DNA from: Acidovorax sp. | GTDB lineage: Bacteria > Pseudomonadota > Gammaproteobacteria > Burkholderiales > Burkholderiaceae_C | Assembly (NCBI RefSeq): GCF_016783915.1 | Contig: NZ_JADHVT010000003.1 | Location: 40,653-104,652, forward strand | Reading direction: 5' to 3' | Length of the DNA: 64,000 nt | Shown: positions 10,173 to 20,993 of the stretch, piece by piece | Layout of the letters: each line of letters starts with the position of its first letter | Position numbering within the stretch: the first letter of the stretch is position 1 | The notes under the pieces: generated by a model | Told to the model about the DNA's origin: nothing | Seen by the model: the letters and a program-made list of their open reading frames with translations, nothing else | Database searches by the model: none | Program-made: the position numbers and the translations under genes

Positions 10173-11045
10173 ATGAAACTCCCTGCCTTCCTCCGCACCT
10201 TCAGCACGCTGCAGCTGGCGCTGGGCGTCTCCATCGCCGTGCACGCCGCGCTCATCTCGGTGCGCTTCATCGACCCCGAGGGCTTCAACCGCGTGTTCCA
10301 GGACACGCCGCTCGAAGTCATCCTGGTCAACGCCAAATCGAACGAACGCCCCGACAAGGCCCAGGCGATTGCCCAAGCCAACCTGGCAGGTGGCGGTGAT
10401 GCGGAAAAAGGCCGGGCCACCAGCCCCTTGCCCTACACCGCATTGACGACAGTGGGTGACGACTACGAAGAAGCCCAGCGCAAGATGGACGCCATGCAGG
10501 AGCAGCAGGCCCAGTTGCTGGCCCAGTTGCTGGCCCAGTTGCGCAAGCAGCTGGCCACCATGCCCGCGCCCGATCCACGCCAGGCCAGCCAGAGTGCGGA
10601 ACAAGCCAGCGAGCAGGAAAAGCGCCGCCAGCTCGTCAAGCTCCTGGCCGAGATCGAAAAACGCATCAACGAAGAAAACTCGCGCCCCAAGAAGCGCTAC
10701 ATCAGCCCCGCCACCCGCGAAGAAGCCTACGCCGTGTACTACGACGCGCTGCGCCGCAAGGTGGAGGACAAGGGCACCGAGAACTTCCCGGAGCAAGGCG
10801 GCCGCAAGCTCTATGGCGAGCTGACGATGATCGTCACCGTCAATCACGATGGCCGTGTGCTGGGCACCGAGATCGTGCAAGGCTCGGGCAACGGTACGCT
10901 GGACCGCCGCGCCGAAGCCATTGCCCGCGCCGCAGGGCCCTTTGGAGCCTTTGATGCCGAGATGCGCAAGAAGGCCGACCAGATCGCCATGGTGGCGCGC
11001 TTCAAGTTCACCCGCGACCAGACCCTGGAAACCGTTGTGAAGTAA
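10173..11045 (+). CDS. TonB-like energy transducer/TonB C-terminal domain protein
   Basis: N-terminal TM anchor, coiled Q/E-rich middle, TonB-type C-terminus (GELTMIVTVNHDGRVLGTEIVQGSGNGTLDRRAEAIARAAGPF). Confidence 0.8.
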   Translation: MKLPAFLRTFSTLQLALGVSIAVHAALISVRFIDPEGFNRVFQDTPLEVILVNAKSNERPDKAQAIAQANLAGGGDAEKGRATSPLPYTALTTVGDDYEEAQRKMDAMQEQQAQLLAQLLAQLRKQLATMPAPDPRQASQSAEQASEQEKRRQLVKLLAEIEKRINEENSRPKKRYISPATREEAYAVYYDALRRKVEDKGTENFPEQGGRKLYGELTMIVTVNHDGRVLGTEIVQGSGNGTLDRRAEAIARAAGPFGAFDAEMRKKADQIAMVARFKFTRDQTLETVVK

Positions 11046-11170
11046 CTCCCGGCGGGTGCGCAGCGAGACCCTTCTGGCAGGCCGCCAAGGCCTCCACGCC
11101 CACCTGCCCGCCCCACAGAACACACCGCACGGCCGCCCGTACCGCCAGCTCCACGCCGCCCTAGCCACCC

Positions 11171-12028
11171 ATGACATCCCCCGCCTCCCCTGCCGACCTG
11201 TACTGCGTGATGGGCAACCCGGTCGCCCACAGCCGCTCGCCCGCCATCCACGCCCGTTTTGCCGAGCTGACCGGTGAACACGTTGCCTACGAACGCCGCC
11301 TGGTGCCCATGGATGGGTTTGCCCAAGGCGTGCGCGCGTTCGCAGCAGAGGGCGGGCGCGGCTGCAACGTCACCGTGCCCTTCAAGACCGACGCACCAGG
11401 CCTGGCGACCGAGTGCAGCGAACGCGTGCAGCTGGCGGGCGCAGCCAACACGCTCACCTTTCGCGCCGACGGCAGCATCTACGCCGACAACACCGACGGC
11501 CTGGGCTTGGTGGCCGACATCACGCACAACGCAGGGGTATCGCTGGCCGGGCGCGACGTGCTGCTGGTGGGTGCCGGTGGCGCAGCCGCTGGCGTGCTGG
11601 GCCCGCTGCTGCTGGCGGGCGCCCGCCACATCACAGTGGCCAACCGCACACTGGCCAAGGCGCAGATGCTGGTGCAGTCGCACAGCGCCCTCGCCGCGCT
11701 ACAAAAAGCAGAGCTATCGGCGCAAGACCCACTAGCGCTGTCGGCCGATTTTGATGTCATCGTCAACGCCACAGCCAGCAGTCTCTCTGGCGGCGGTGTA
11801 CCTGTGCCCTCCAGCGTGCTGCGCCGGGGCGCCCTGGCCTACGACATGATGTATGGCCCCGCCGCGCAAGGCTTCCTCGACTGGGCACGCCAGCACGGCG
11901 CAGTGCCCCGCGACGGCCTGGGCATGCTGGTGGAACAGGCCGCAGAGGCCTTCTTGCTATGGCGCGGCGTGCGTCCGCCCTCGGCCCAGGTGCTGCGCGA
12001 GATGCAGCAACCCACCGCCACTGCATAA
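11171..12028 (+). CDS. aroE: Shikimate dehydrogenase
   Basis: YCVMGNPVAHSRSPAIHARFAELTGE, GCNVTVPFKTDA, NTDGLGLVAD motifs. Confidence 0.95.
   Translation: MTSPASPADLYCVMGNPVAHSRSPAIHARFAELTGEHVAYERRLVPMDGFAQGVRAFAAEGGRGCNVTVPFKTDAPGLATECSERVQLAGAANTLTFRADGSIYADNTDGLGLVADITHNAGVSLAGRDVLLVGAGGAAAGVLGPLLLAGARHITVANRTLAKAQMLVQSHSALAALQKAELSAQDPLALSADFDVIVNATASSLSGGGVPVPSSVLRRGALAYDMMYGPAAQGFLDWARQHGAVPRDGLGMLVEQAAEAFLLWRGVRPPSAQVLREMQQPTATA
11698..11752 (+). repeat. Dispersed repeat, in-frame copy inside aroE
   Basis: GCTACAAAAAGCAGAGCTATCGGCGCAAGACCCACTAGCGCTGTCGGCCGATTTT, encoding LQKAELSAQDPLALSADF. Confidence 0.65.
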
Positions 12029-12047
12029 GCCCCCCGAGGACGCCCCG

Positions 12048-12782
12048 ATGAAAGCCGTGCTGCGCTGGCTGGGACTGCTGGTGATCGCCTTCGTGGCGTT
12101 GCAGCTGTTCTTCGTGCTGCGCATTGCCGCCATGGTGGCGATCAACCCCCAATCCACCACCTTCCAGCGCTCCGAAGCCTGGACGCTGCTGGCCAGCAAA
12201 GGCCATGTGCCCTGGCGCCAGCAATGGGTGCCCTATGCTGACATCTCTGACCACCTCAAACGCGCCGTGATCGCCTCGGAGGACGACGGCTTCGTCAACC
12301 ACGAAGGCGTGGACTGGAATGCCATCGAAAAAGCCTGGGAGCGCAACGCCAAGGCAGAGGCCCTGGCGAACAAGGCCCAGGCCCGCGCCCCCGAGCGCAC
12401 GGTGCGTGCGCCCAAGATCCGGGGCGGCTCCACCATCACCCAGCAGCTGGCCAAGAACCTGCTGCTGTCTGGCGAACGCACCCTGCTGCGCAAGGGGCAG
12501 GAGTTCGTGCTCACGCTGGCGCTGGAGCAGCTGCTCTCCAAACAGCGCATCCTGGAGATCTACCTCAACAACGTGGAATGGGGTGAGGGTGTGTTCGGTG
12601 CCGAGGCCGCCGCGCAGCACTACTTTCGCAAGAGCGCCAGCCGCCTGAGCACCGCCGAAGCCGCGCGCCTGGCCGTGATGCTGCCTGCGCCCAAGCGGTT
12701 TGAGAAGACGCCAGGCTCGGCGTATCTGGCGGGGCGCACGCGCACGATCCTGGGACGGATGGGCGGCGCAGAGCTGCCCTGA
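12048..12782 (+). CDS. mtgA: Monofunctional biosynthetic peptidoglycan transglycosylase
   Basis: GT51 motifs AVIASEDDGFVNHEGVDW and GGSTITQQLAKNLLLSGERTLLRKGQE. Confidence 0.94.
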   Translation: MKAVLRWLGLLVIAFVALQLFFVLRIAAMVAINPQSTTFQRSEAWTLLASKGHVPWRQQWVPYADISDHLKRAVIASEDDGFVNHEGVDWNAIEKAWERNAKAEALANKAQARAPERTVRAPKIRGGSTITQQLAKNLLLSGERTLLRKGQEFVLTLALEQLLSKQRILEIYLNNVEWGEGVFGAEAAAQHYFRKSASRLSTAEAARLAVMLPAPKRFEKTPGSAYLAGRTRTILGRMGGAELP

Positions 12783-12821
12783 TACCGGTCGCGGGCAGCG
12801 CCAAAAGCAGACCCCCCTCGT

Positions 12822-14270
12822 TCACATTCCCCGCGGTGCCTCGCGCCGCTGCAGCCACAGCACGGACGCCCCGTCCGGCCGCAGCGTGACCTGCAGCTGC
12901 GGAGCCCCTATACCCCCCCCGACCGGGCTACGCACCGTATAGCGCTGCAGCAGCATCGCCGCCAGCAGCGTCATCTCCAGCATCGCAAAATGCTGCCCAA
13001 TGCACACGCGCGGCCCCAGGCCGAACGGAATCCACGCGCCCCGAGGAATGGCCGGAGCGCCGTCCAGAAACCGCTCAGGCACAAAACGGTCCGGCTCGGC
13101 AAACCAGCGCGCATCGCGGTGCAGCACCCAGGGGGTGATGCGCAGCATGGCGCCTTGGGGCACCGGCACGCCGCCCAGCGTGATGGGCGCCGTGGTGCGG
13201 CGACTCATCAGCGCGGCGATCGGGGGGTAAAGGCGCAGCGCTTCCTTCAACGTGGCGCTCAGCCAGGGCAGTTCGGCCACATGCTCGGGGCCGGGCGTGC
13301 CGCCCTGCAGCACGGCATCGACCTCGGCCTGGGCGCGCTCGGCGGCCTCGGGGTTCTGGGCCATGAGCAGGGTCCACCACAACAGCGTGGTGGCGCTGGT
13401 TTCGTGCCCGGCCTGGAAGCTGACGATGCACTGGTCAAACACCTCTTGCGCAGACAAGGCCTCACCGGTTTCCTCGTCGCGCAGGGCCAGCAGCATCTGC
13501 AGCAGGTCCGTGCGTGCAGGGGCACCGGGTGCAGCCACCTCGGCCTGGCGGGCATGGATGTGGCGCCACACCAGCCCCTTCAACGACCGGATCGCGCGCC
13601 GCTTGATGGACTTGCCGGGCAAGGGTAACCAGTCGGGCAACGTGAAGGGCATGAACATTTCGCGGAAGGCGGCTTCCGACAGCGTTTGCGTGGCCCAGGC
13701 GGCATCGCGCGCATCAGCCTGGGCCGATTCGCTGAACAGCGTGCGCAGGATCACGTCCATGGCCACATCCGTCCAGAGCGCATCCACGGCCACCAACGCA
13801 CCGGGCTGGCCCGCAGGCACGGCAGCGTCGAGCGCGCTGCGGGCGGCATCGGTCATCAGCTGTGCGTAGCCTGCCACCCGCTTGGGAGTGAAGGCGGGCA
13901 TCAGCATCCGGCGCTGGCGCTGCCAGGTGTCGCCTTCGGTCACCAGCACACTCTGGCCAAAAACTTCTTCGAACACCGCGATGCCGCGCTCCCAGCGAAT
14001 GAGCTGGTCGGCATGGGTGATGAGCGCCTCGCGCACCAAGTCGGGGTGCATCAGGTCCCACGCGTCTTCGTAACCCAGGCGCATGCGGGTGAGGTCGCCA
14101 TGCTCGCGCTGCAGCCGGGTAACAAAACCCAGGTAGTCGGCCCGCATGGCGCGCAGCAGCGGCAGGCCCCACCAGCGGCTCCGCGGGCCGCGCGGCGTTG
14201 CAGGCGTTGGGTGAAGAGTGAGAGAAGAAGCAGAGGTCGTGGTGGCTGTGGACGGGTTCATGCCCCGCAT
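12822..14270 (-). CDS. Cytochrome P450
   Basis: Heme-ligand motif FGLGPRVCIGQHFA; ETLR-like TLKEALRLYPP; I-helix QAGHETSATTLLWW. Confidence 0.94.
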   Translation of the reverse strand: MRGMNPSTATTTSASSLTLHPTPATPRGPRSRWWGLPLLRAMRADYLGFVTRLQREHGDLTRMRLGYEDAWDLMHPDLVREALITHADQLIRWERGIAVFEEVFGQSVLVTEGDTWQRQRRMLMPAFTPKRVAGYAQLMTDAARSALDAAVPAGQPGALVAVDALWTDVAMDVILRTLFSESAQADARDAAWATQTLSEAAFREMFMPFTLPDWLPLPGKSIKRRAIRSLKGLVWRHIHARQAEVAAPGAPARTDLLQMLLALRDEETGEALSAQEVFDQCIVSFQAGHETSATTLLWWTLLMAQNPEAAERAQAEVDAVLQGGTPGPEHVAELPWLSATLKEALRLYPPIAALMSRRTTAPITLGGVPVPQGAMLRITPWVLHRDARWFAEPDRFVPERFLDGAPAIPRGAWIPFGLGPRVCIGQHFAMLEMTLLAAMLLQRYTVRSPVGGGIGAPQLQVTLRPDGASVLWLQRREAPRGM

Positions 14271-14337
14271 GCTGCGGCGCAGTCACGAGTCGGTATTGAA
14301 CGATTGCGACAAGGCACGTCGCCTACACTCGCGCCCC

Positions 14338-15249
14338 ATGGCAAGCTTGGCCCCCCTCTCCCCAAGGCACCCCGCCGGGTTGATCCCCTCCGGCGAGCTG
14401 TGGCTGCCGCGCGCCAGCCTCACGGCCTGCCTGCGCGCGGCCATGGCGCGTAGCACGGTGGGCCATGCGCTCAGCGATGCGCAGCGCATCAACCGGTTCC
14501 CCGCATCCCCCTTGTGCAGCCTGAGCTGGTGGTTTGAAGGCCGCAGCGAGGCCCTGGTGCCCGAGCGCCCCGACACCATGCCCACGGAGCACAGCCCACG
14601 CGAGGCCTACCCCGGCCGCTGGGTGCTGGCCGGCCCGCAAACCCGCCCCACCTCCAGCTACTGCGCCGGGCCCACGCACGCCATGATGGTGATGTTCATG
14701 CCCGACGCACTGCATCAGCTCACCGGCGTGGCACCCGGCGCCCTGACCGATCGCATGGTGGACGCACAGTCCGTGTTGCCGCCCGACTGGCTGGCACTGT
14801 GCGAAACGGTGCAGAACCTGCCCGACAACGCAGCCCGCATGCAATGCCTGGAAGACTTCCTGGAACCACACTGGCAGGCCTGCCGCCCCACCCAACCACT
14901 GCCCACTCAGCGCTACGGCGACTGGGCTGCGCACCTGGCACAGCGTGCCGCCCTGTCCGCCCCCGGCCGCAGCCTGCGCCAGCTGGAGCGGCGCATCAAG
15001 CGCTGGGCCGGGCTGCCGATGCGCGAGCTGCGTGGCTTTGGCAAGGCCGAGCAGGCGTTCTTCGACACCATCGCGGCCGATGCTGTGCAGGGTTCGGTCA
15101 AATGGGCCGACGTGGCGGCGGGCGCCGGGTTCTCGGACCAGTCGCACCTTTGCCGCGTCACGCGCCGCATCACGGGCTATGCGCCACAGGCGCTGTACAA
15201 CGGCATCTATGGCGATGAAGCTTTCTGGGCGTATCGGATCTGGGTGTAA
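14338..15249 (+). CDS. AraC-family transcriptional regulator
   Basis: C-terminal AraC-type HTH (KWADVAAGAGFSDQSHLCRVTRRITGYAPQAL). Confidence 0.85.
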   Translation: MASLAPLSPRHPAGLIPSGELWLPRASLTACLRAAMARSTVGHALSDAQRINRFPASPLCSLSWWFEGRSEALVPERPDTMPTEHSPREAYPGRWVLAGPQTRPTSSYCAGPTHAMMVMFMPDALHQLTGVAPGALTDRMVDAQSVLPPDWLALCETVQNLPDNAARMQCLEDFLEPHWQACRPTQPLPTQRYGDWAAHLAQRAALSAPGRSLRQLERRIKRWAGLPMRELRGFGKAEQAFFDTIAADAVQGSVKWADVAAGAGFSDQSHLCRVTRRITGYAPQALYNGIYGDEAFWAYRIWV

Positions 15250-15303
15250 CGCTGCCCAGGTCCTTGCCTGGCATGCTGGCCCGGCGCCCGTATCATCCCC
15301 GCC

Positions 15304-16065
15304 ATGCTTGCCAAGTTGATGAGTTTCCTTCTGCTGGGGATCGTGCGGTTTCTGACCGGCTCCCAGGCCCGCTGGTATGGCTGTCCGCCCAAGGCCGAGC
15401 AGCGCATCTATTTCGCCAACCACCAGAGCCACGCCGACATGGTGCTGATCTGGGCCGCGCTGCCCGAGGAGCTGCGCAGCATCACGCGACCCATTGCCGC
15501 CAAGGACTACTGGACCAAGACGCCGTTCCGCCAGTGGATCACCACCGCCGTGTTCAACGCCGTGTATGTGGACCGCCAGGCAACGCCAGCACGGCCGGTA
15601 GCGCCGGTGGCCACTGAGCCCACAGGGGCGACAGCCGCACCGAGCGATGCAGACACTGCAGCAGCCGGCGGCCCAGACCCATCGCCCGAAGCCTCGCCGC
15701 GCGCTCCTACCCCCGAAGAGCTGCGCGCCGCCCTGCCAGAGTCCGACCCGCTGGCGCCGCTGGTGCGAGCGCTCGAGAGCGGCGACTCCATCGTGATCTT
15801 TCCGGAAGGCACGCGCGGCCATGGCGACGAGCCCCAGTCGTTCAAATCCGGCCTGTTCAAGCTGGCGCAGATGTTTCCGCAGGTGGTGCTGGTGCCCGCC
15901 TGGATCAACAACGTGCAGCGCGTGATGCCCAAGGGCGAAGTGGTGCCCGTGCCCATCCTGTGCTCGGTGACCTTCGGCGAACCCATCCAGCTCGAGGCGG
16001 GCGAAGAGCGCCGGCCATTCCTGGACCGCGCGCGCCGCGCCGTGATCGCACTGCGGGAAGTCTGA
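15304..16065 (+). CDS. 1-acyl-sn-glycerol-3-phosphate acyltransferase (PlsC-like)
   Basis: NHQSHADM and FPEGTRG acyltransferase motifs. Confidence 0.87.
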   Translation: MLAKLMSFLLLGIVRFLTGSQARWYGCPPKAEQRIYFANHQSHADMVLIWAALPEELRSITRPIAAKDYWTKTPFRQWITTAVFNAVYVDRQATPARPVAPVATEPTGATAAPSDADTAAAGGPDPSPEASPRAPTPEELRAALPESDPLAPLVRALESGDSIVIFPEGTRGHGDEPQSFKSGLFKLAQMFPQVVLVPAWINNVQRVMPKGEVVPVPILCSVTFGEPIQLEAGEERRPFLDRARRAVIALREV

Positions 16066-16125
16066 GCATGACAAGCCCGAAGCCCCTGCACTCGCCTAAC
16101 GCTGCTCCCGAAAGAGCGCGCTGAC

Positions 16126-17118
16126 ATGAACCAATTTCTGCGCAACCTCACCGCCACCCAGCAAATCGGGGCCTTGTTCCTGGTCGTATTCGGCATCTTG
16201 TCCATCGTCACCGTGTGGGCCTTTGTGCGCAACTTGCGCGAGCATGCCAGCGACGACCCCGAAGCCGAAGCGCAGGCCCTGGAAGCCAAGCGCTTCTGGG
16301 GGCTGCTCAAGACTTCCTGGGTCATGGCCACGGTGTTCTGGATCGGCTGGGTGCTGGGCGAAACGGTGGCCACCGTGCTGTTTGCCATCGTGGGCTTTTT
16401 TGCGCTGCGCGAATTCATCACCCTGTCGCCCACGCGCCGGGGCGACCACCGCAGCCTGGTGCTGGCGTTTTTTGTGGTGCTGCCCTTGCAGTTCTGGCTG
16501 GTGGGCAGCAAGCACTTCGATCTGTTCACCGTGTTCATCCCTGTGTACGTGTTCCTGGCGCTGCCGGTGGTGAGCGCACTGGCCAATGACCCCCAACGGT
16601 TTCTGGAGCGCAACGCCAAACTGCAGTGGGGCATCATGGTCTGCGTGTACGGCATGAGCCACGTGCCTGCGCTGCTGCTGCTCGACTTCCCCGGCTACCG
16701 CGACAAAGGTGCGTTCCTGGTGTTCTTCTTGGTGTTTGTGGTGCAGACCTGCATGCTGGTGCAGCACCTGCTGGGGCGGCGCTTTCCGCACAAGCCTGTG
16801 GCACCCCAGGTAAGCCAGAGCTTTCAATGGACAAGCTGGCTAACCGGCGTGGCCGCCGGAGGCCTCGCAGGCGGTCTGCTCACCTTCATCACCCCGTTCA
16901 AACCCGGCCAGGCGTTGGGCATGGCACTGCTGGCCTGCGTGGCGGGCAGCCTGGGGCACCTGGTGATGAAGGCGTTGAAGCGCGACCGCGGCATCACCAG
17001 CTGGGGCATGCAGGGCATGTCCGTCACCGGTGCCGGGGGCCTGCTCGACAGGGTGGATGCACTGTGTTTCGCAGCGCCCGTTTTCTTCCATTCGGCGCGC
17101 TGGTACTTCGGTTTGTAG
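16126..17118 (+). CDS. Phosphatidate cytidylyltransferase (CdsA-like)
   Basis: Multi-TM protein with C-terminal CTP_transf signature-like GHLVMKALKRDRGITSWGMQGMSVTGAGGLLDRVDALCFAAPVFFH. Confidence 0.86.
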   Translation: MNQFLRNLTATQQIGALFLVVFGILSIVTVWAFVRNLREHASDDPEAEAQALEAKRFWGLLKTSWVMATVFWIGWVLGETVATVLFAIVGFFALREFITLSPTRRGDHRSLVLAFFVVLPLQFWLVGSKHFDLFTVFIPVYVFLALPVVSALANDPQRFLERNAKLQWGIMVCVYGMSHVPALLLLDFPGYRDKGAFLVFFLVFVVQTCMLVQHLLGRRFPHKPVAPQVSQSFQWTSWLTGVAAGGLAGGLLTFITPFKPGQALGMALLACVAGSLGHLVMKALKRDRGITSWGMQGMSVTGAGGLLDRVDALCFAAPVFFHSARWYFGL

Positions 17119-17176
17119 AAAAATCGGCCGATAGCGCTAGTTCCCATTGCCCCAATAGCTATAAAAACGAGAGCAA
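17119..17176 (-). repeat. Dispersed ~55-bp repeat, intergenic copy (cdsA-like/ruvC gap)
   Basis: Minus strand TTGCTCTCGTTTTTATAGCTATTGGGGCAATGGGAACTAGCGCTATCGGCCGATTTTT. Confidence 0.72.
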
Positions 17177-17725
17177 ATGCGCATCCTTGGTATTGACCCC
17201 GGCCTGCAGACCACCGGCTTCGGCGTGGTGGACATGGACGGCCACCAACTCAGCTACGTGGCCAGCGGCACCATCCGCACCACCACCCTCGCGCTGGGCG
17301 ACCTGCCCGGGCGCCTGAAGATTTTGTTCGACGGCATCACTGAGGTCGCAGCCCGCTACCAGCCCGATGTGGCCTCGGTCGAGATCGTGTTCGTCAACGT
17401 CAATCCCCAATCCACGCTGCTGCTGGGACAGGCGCGGGGCGCCGCCATCACCGCCCTGGTGGCCAGCAATCTGCCCGTGGCCGAATACACCGCGCTACAG
17501 ATGAAAAAAGCCGTGGTCGGCCACGGCCGAGCCGCCAAAAGCCAGGTGCAGGAGATGGTGCGACGGCTGCTGCAGCTGCCGGGCCTGCCGGGCACCGACG
17601 CGGCCGACGGCCTGGGCATGGCCATCACCCATGCACATGCAGGGGCAGCCATGGGCCGATTGGGTGAGGCGGCCACGCTGAATCGGCGGCAGCATGCGAT
17701 GTACAAGGATGGGCGAAGTTATTGA
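17177..17725 (+). CDS. ruvC: Holliday junction endodeoxyribonuclease RuvC
   Basis: [35 protein letters not shown]... Confidence 0.96.
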   Translation: MRILGIDPGLQTTGFGVVDMDGHQLSYVASGTIRTTTLALGDLPGRLKILFDGITEVAARYQPDVASVEIVFVNVNPQSTLLLGQARGAAITALVASNLPVAEYTALQMKKAVVGHGRAAKSQVQEMVRRLLQLPGLPGTDAADGLGMAITHAHAGAAMGRLGEAATLNRRQHAMYKDGRSY

Positions 17726-17767
17726 GCGACCGTCAGCGTCCCCCACTGAACCCACCTCAGCCCGGTC

Positions 17768-18193
17768 ATGAGCGCCTCCGCCCCTCCCCCCAGCCCAGCA
17801 GTCGTCTCCACGCCCGATGATCGGCCGGCATTCCTGTTCGTGAAAATCCCGGTCACCCGGCACACCATGGACCCACTGCACCAACGCGAAGACCGGATTG
17901 ACCAGGCACTGCGCGCCCGGGGAGTTGGCATGGTGATCGGCTGGGGCGACTCGCTGGGCGCAGCGCGCGCGGACGGCAAGCGCATTGCGGAATTCATCCG
18001 TATCGACATCACCGCACCGGTACTGGACCATGCGCGGATAGCGCTGCACGCTTTGCTGCCCGAACTGGACGCGCCCCTGGGTACGCAGATCCACTACACG
18101 CTGCATGGGCAGCACCGTATGGATGCAGCCACCGAGCTCGGGTGGCAATTGGCACTCCCTCCGCCCGCCAAGGATCAGCCCAGCAGACGATAG
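17768..18193 (+). CDS. Hypothetical protein
   Basis: 141-aa ORF in a gap without competing genes; no family recognised. Confidence 0.6.
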   Translation: MSASAPPPSPAVVSTPDDRPAFLFVKIPVTRHTMDPLHQREDRIDQALRARGVGMVIGWGDSLGAARADGKRIAEFIRIDITAPVLDHARIALHALLPELDAPLGTQIHYTLHGQHRMDAATELGWQLALPPPAKDQPSRR

Positions 18194-18241
18194 GTGGACG
18201 GCTTCAGGCCGTCACTGCGACGCCTCCAGCATCTCCGGGGT

Positions 18242-18727
18242 TCAGCGCCCCAGCCCGCGCTTGAGCTCCTTGAGCAGCAGCAGCACCTGGTTGGAAGCGT
18301 GGCGGCAGCTGCTGTTCAGCAGCTGCACCGCCTTGGGCTGGTCACCGGCTTGGAAGGCCGTCACCACGTCTGCCGCCTGCTGGTGAAAGTACTTGTGCCG
18401 CGCCACCAGCATGTCGAAAGCAGGGTAGTGCCCCAGGCGCACTCGGCCCGTGCCGTAGAGCCAGCGGCCCAGGTCACAGCGGTCGTCCTGGCAGATACGC
18501 TCGGGCCGCATGACTTCGCTGGATCGGCCGTTGACCATGTCCTGCAGCTGCAGGCGCCAGCGCTCGTGGCTGGCGATGGCTGCGTCGATGTCGATCTCGG
18601 TCATGAGCGTGGCCGCGTACTCAGCGTCCAGCACCAGTTCACTGCCGTTGTCTTCCATGGCCCAGGTGGTCTCGGGGCTGGTGGGGTCCTGCTCCCGGAT
18701 CTTGAACAAGCGGCTGAAAAAACCCAT
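18242..18727 (-). CDS. CZB (chemoreceptor zinc-binding) domain protein
   Basis: IDIDAAIASHERWRLQLQD ... CDLGRWLYGTG ... HKYFHQQAADV, matching the His/Cys pattern of CZB domains. Confidence 0.78.
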   Translation of the reverse strand: MGFFSRLFKIREQDPTSPETTWAMEDNGSELVLDAEYAATLMTEIDIDAAIASHERWRLQLQDMVNGRSSEVMRPERICQDDRCDLGRWLYGTGRVRLGHYPAFDMLVARHKYFHQQAADVVTAFQAGDQPKAVQLLNSSCRHASNQVLLLLKELKRGLGR

Positions 18728-18932
18728 GTGTCGTCCCTTTTTGCGCGACTGGCTTGCGCAGAGCAAGATGGAGCCAGCGCGGAAATGTCTTGAAACATTC
18801 TGTGGGGCCTCCGCCGTTTTGGCTACCAAAAAATGACCTCTTGGTAAAAAATGAGCGCGGGCAACCCTGCTGCCTCAGCCAGCTTAGCGCCCACCGCCTG
18901 CGCAAAAGCAGCGACAGCCGGACAATGTGTGC

Positions 18933-19961
<1,029 letters not shown>

Positions 19962-20003
19962 GCACCTGGGCATCCAGGGGCGCCTGGGTACCGCATTTAT
20001 TCT

Positions 20004-20753
20004 TCAGCGTGCCAGGTAGCCACCATCCACGGGGTAGTACGCCCCCGTCACAAACGACGCCTTGCCGGACGCCAGCCAGGTCACCAGCTCGGCCACTTCT
20101 TCGGGCTGCCCCAAGCGACCGATGGGATGGGCGCCGACCAGCATGGCGTTGATGCCTGCGTCCTGCTCCAGTCCACTGATCATGGGCGTGTGGATGAAGG
20201 CGGGGCCTACGGCGTTGACGCGCACGCCATGCGCGCTGTATTCGATAGCAGCCGCCTTGGTCAGCCCCACCACGCCGTGCTTGGCCGCCGTGTAGGCGGG
20301 CGCCGTGGCAAAGCCCACCGACCCCAGGATGGACGCCATGTTGATGATGGCACCGCCGCCGTTCTTCAGCATCGCGGCGATCTGGTACTTCATGCCGTAG
20401 AACACGCCCGACAGGTTGATGTTGATGACCTGCGCCCAACCGTCCAGCGGGTAGTCGGCTGTCGGAGCTTGGGGACCGCCAATGCCCGCGTTGTTGCAGG
20501 CCACGTCCAGGCGTCCGTAGTGGGCGACAGTGCGCTGCACCAGTGCCTCGCAATCCCCGGGCTTGCCCACATCGGCCGCCACAAAGATCGCATCGCCCCC
20601 GGCGGCGCGTACCAGTGCGGCGGTCTCCTCACCCGCCTGCACATTCACGTCGGACACCACCACCTTGGCGCCCTCTCGCGCCCATACCAACGCAATGGCG
20701 CGCCCGATGCCCGACGATGCGCCCGTTACCAATGCCACCTTGTTCTTCAGCAT
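20004..20753 (-). CDS. SDR family oxidoreductase
   Basis: VTGASSGIGRAIAL, NNAGIGG, AYTAAKHG, YPVDGGYLAR. Confidence 0.92.
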   Translation of the reverse strand: MLKNKVALVTGASSGIGRAIALVWAREGAKVVVSDVNVQAGEETAALVRAAGGDAIFVAADVGKPGDCEALVQRTVAHYGRLDVACNNAGIGGPQAPTADYPLDGWAQVININLSGVFYGMKYQIAAMLKNGGGAIINMASILGSVGFATAPAYTAAKHGVVGLTKAAAIEYSAHGVRVNAVGPAFIHTPMISGLEQDAGINAMLVGAHPIGRLGQPEEVAELVTWLASGKASFVTGAYYPVDGGYLAR

Positions 20754-20993
20754 GAAAGACCCCTAGTTCATTCAAAACGCCTGCAACCCGATGCCACAGA
20801 TCGCATTTCATTCTGCGCGTGCGATGTGTCGGCACCTTGACCTGTGTCATGTCACACGCAGGGGTACTGCCTGGCCGCACTTGGCCTTGGGTAGCAGCTA
20901 CCATCAGGGGCTGCCGGTCCTGCGGCGGATATTTAACCGTTGTGGGACCGTCTGATTTCCACACCGACGCCAGACCACCCACGCCCGCATCGC

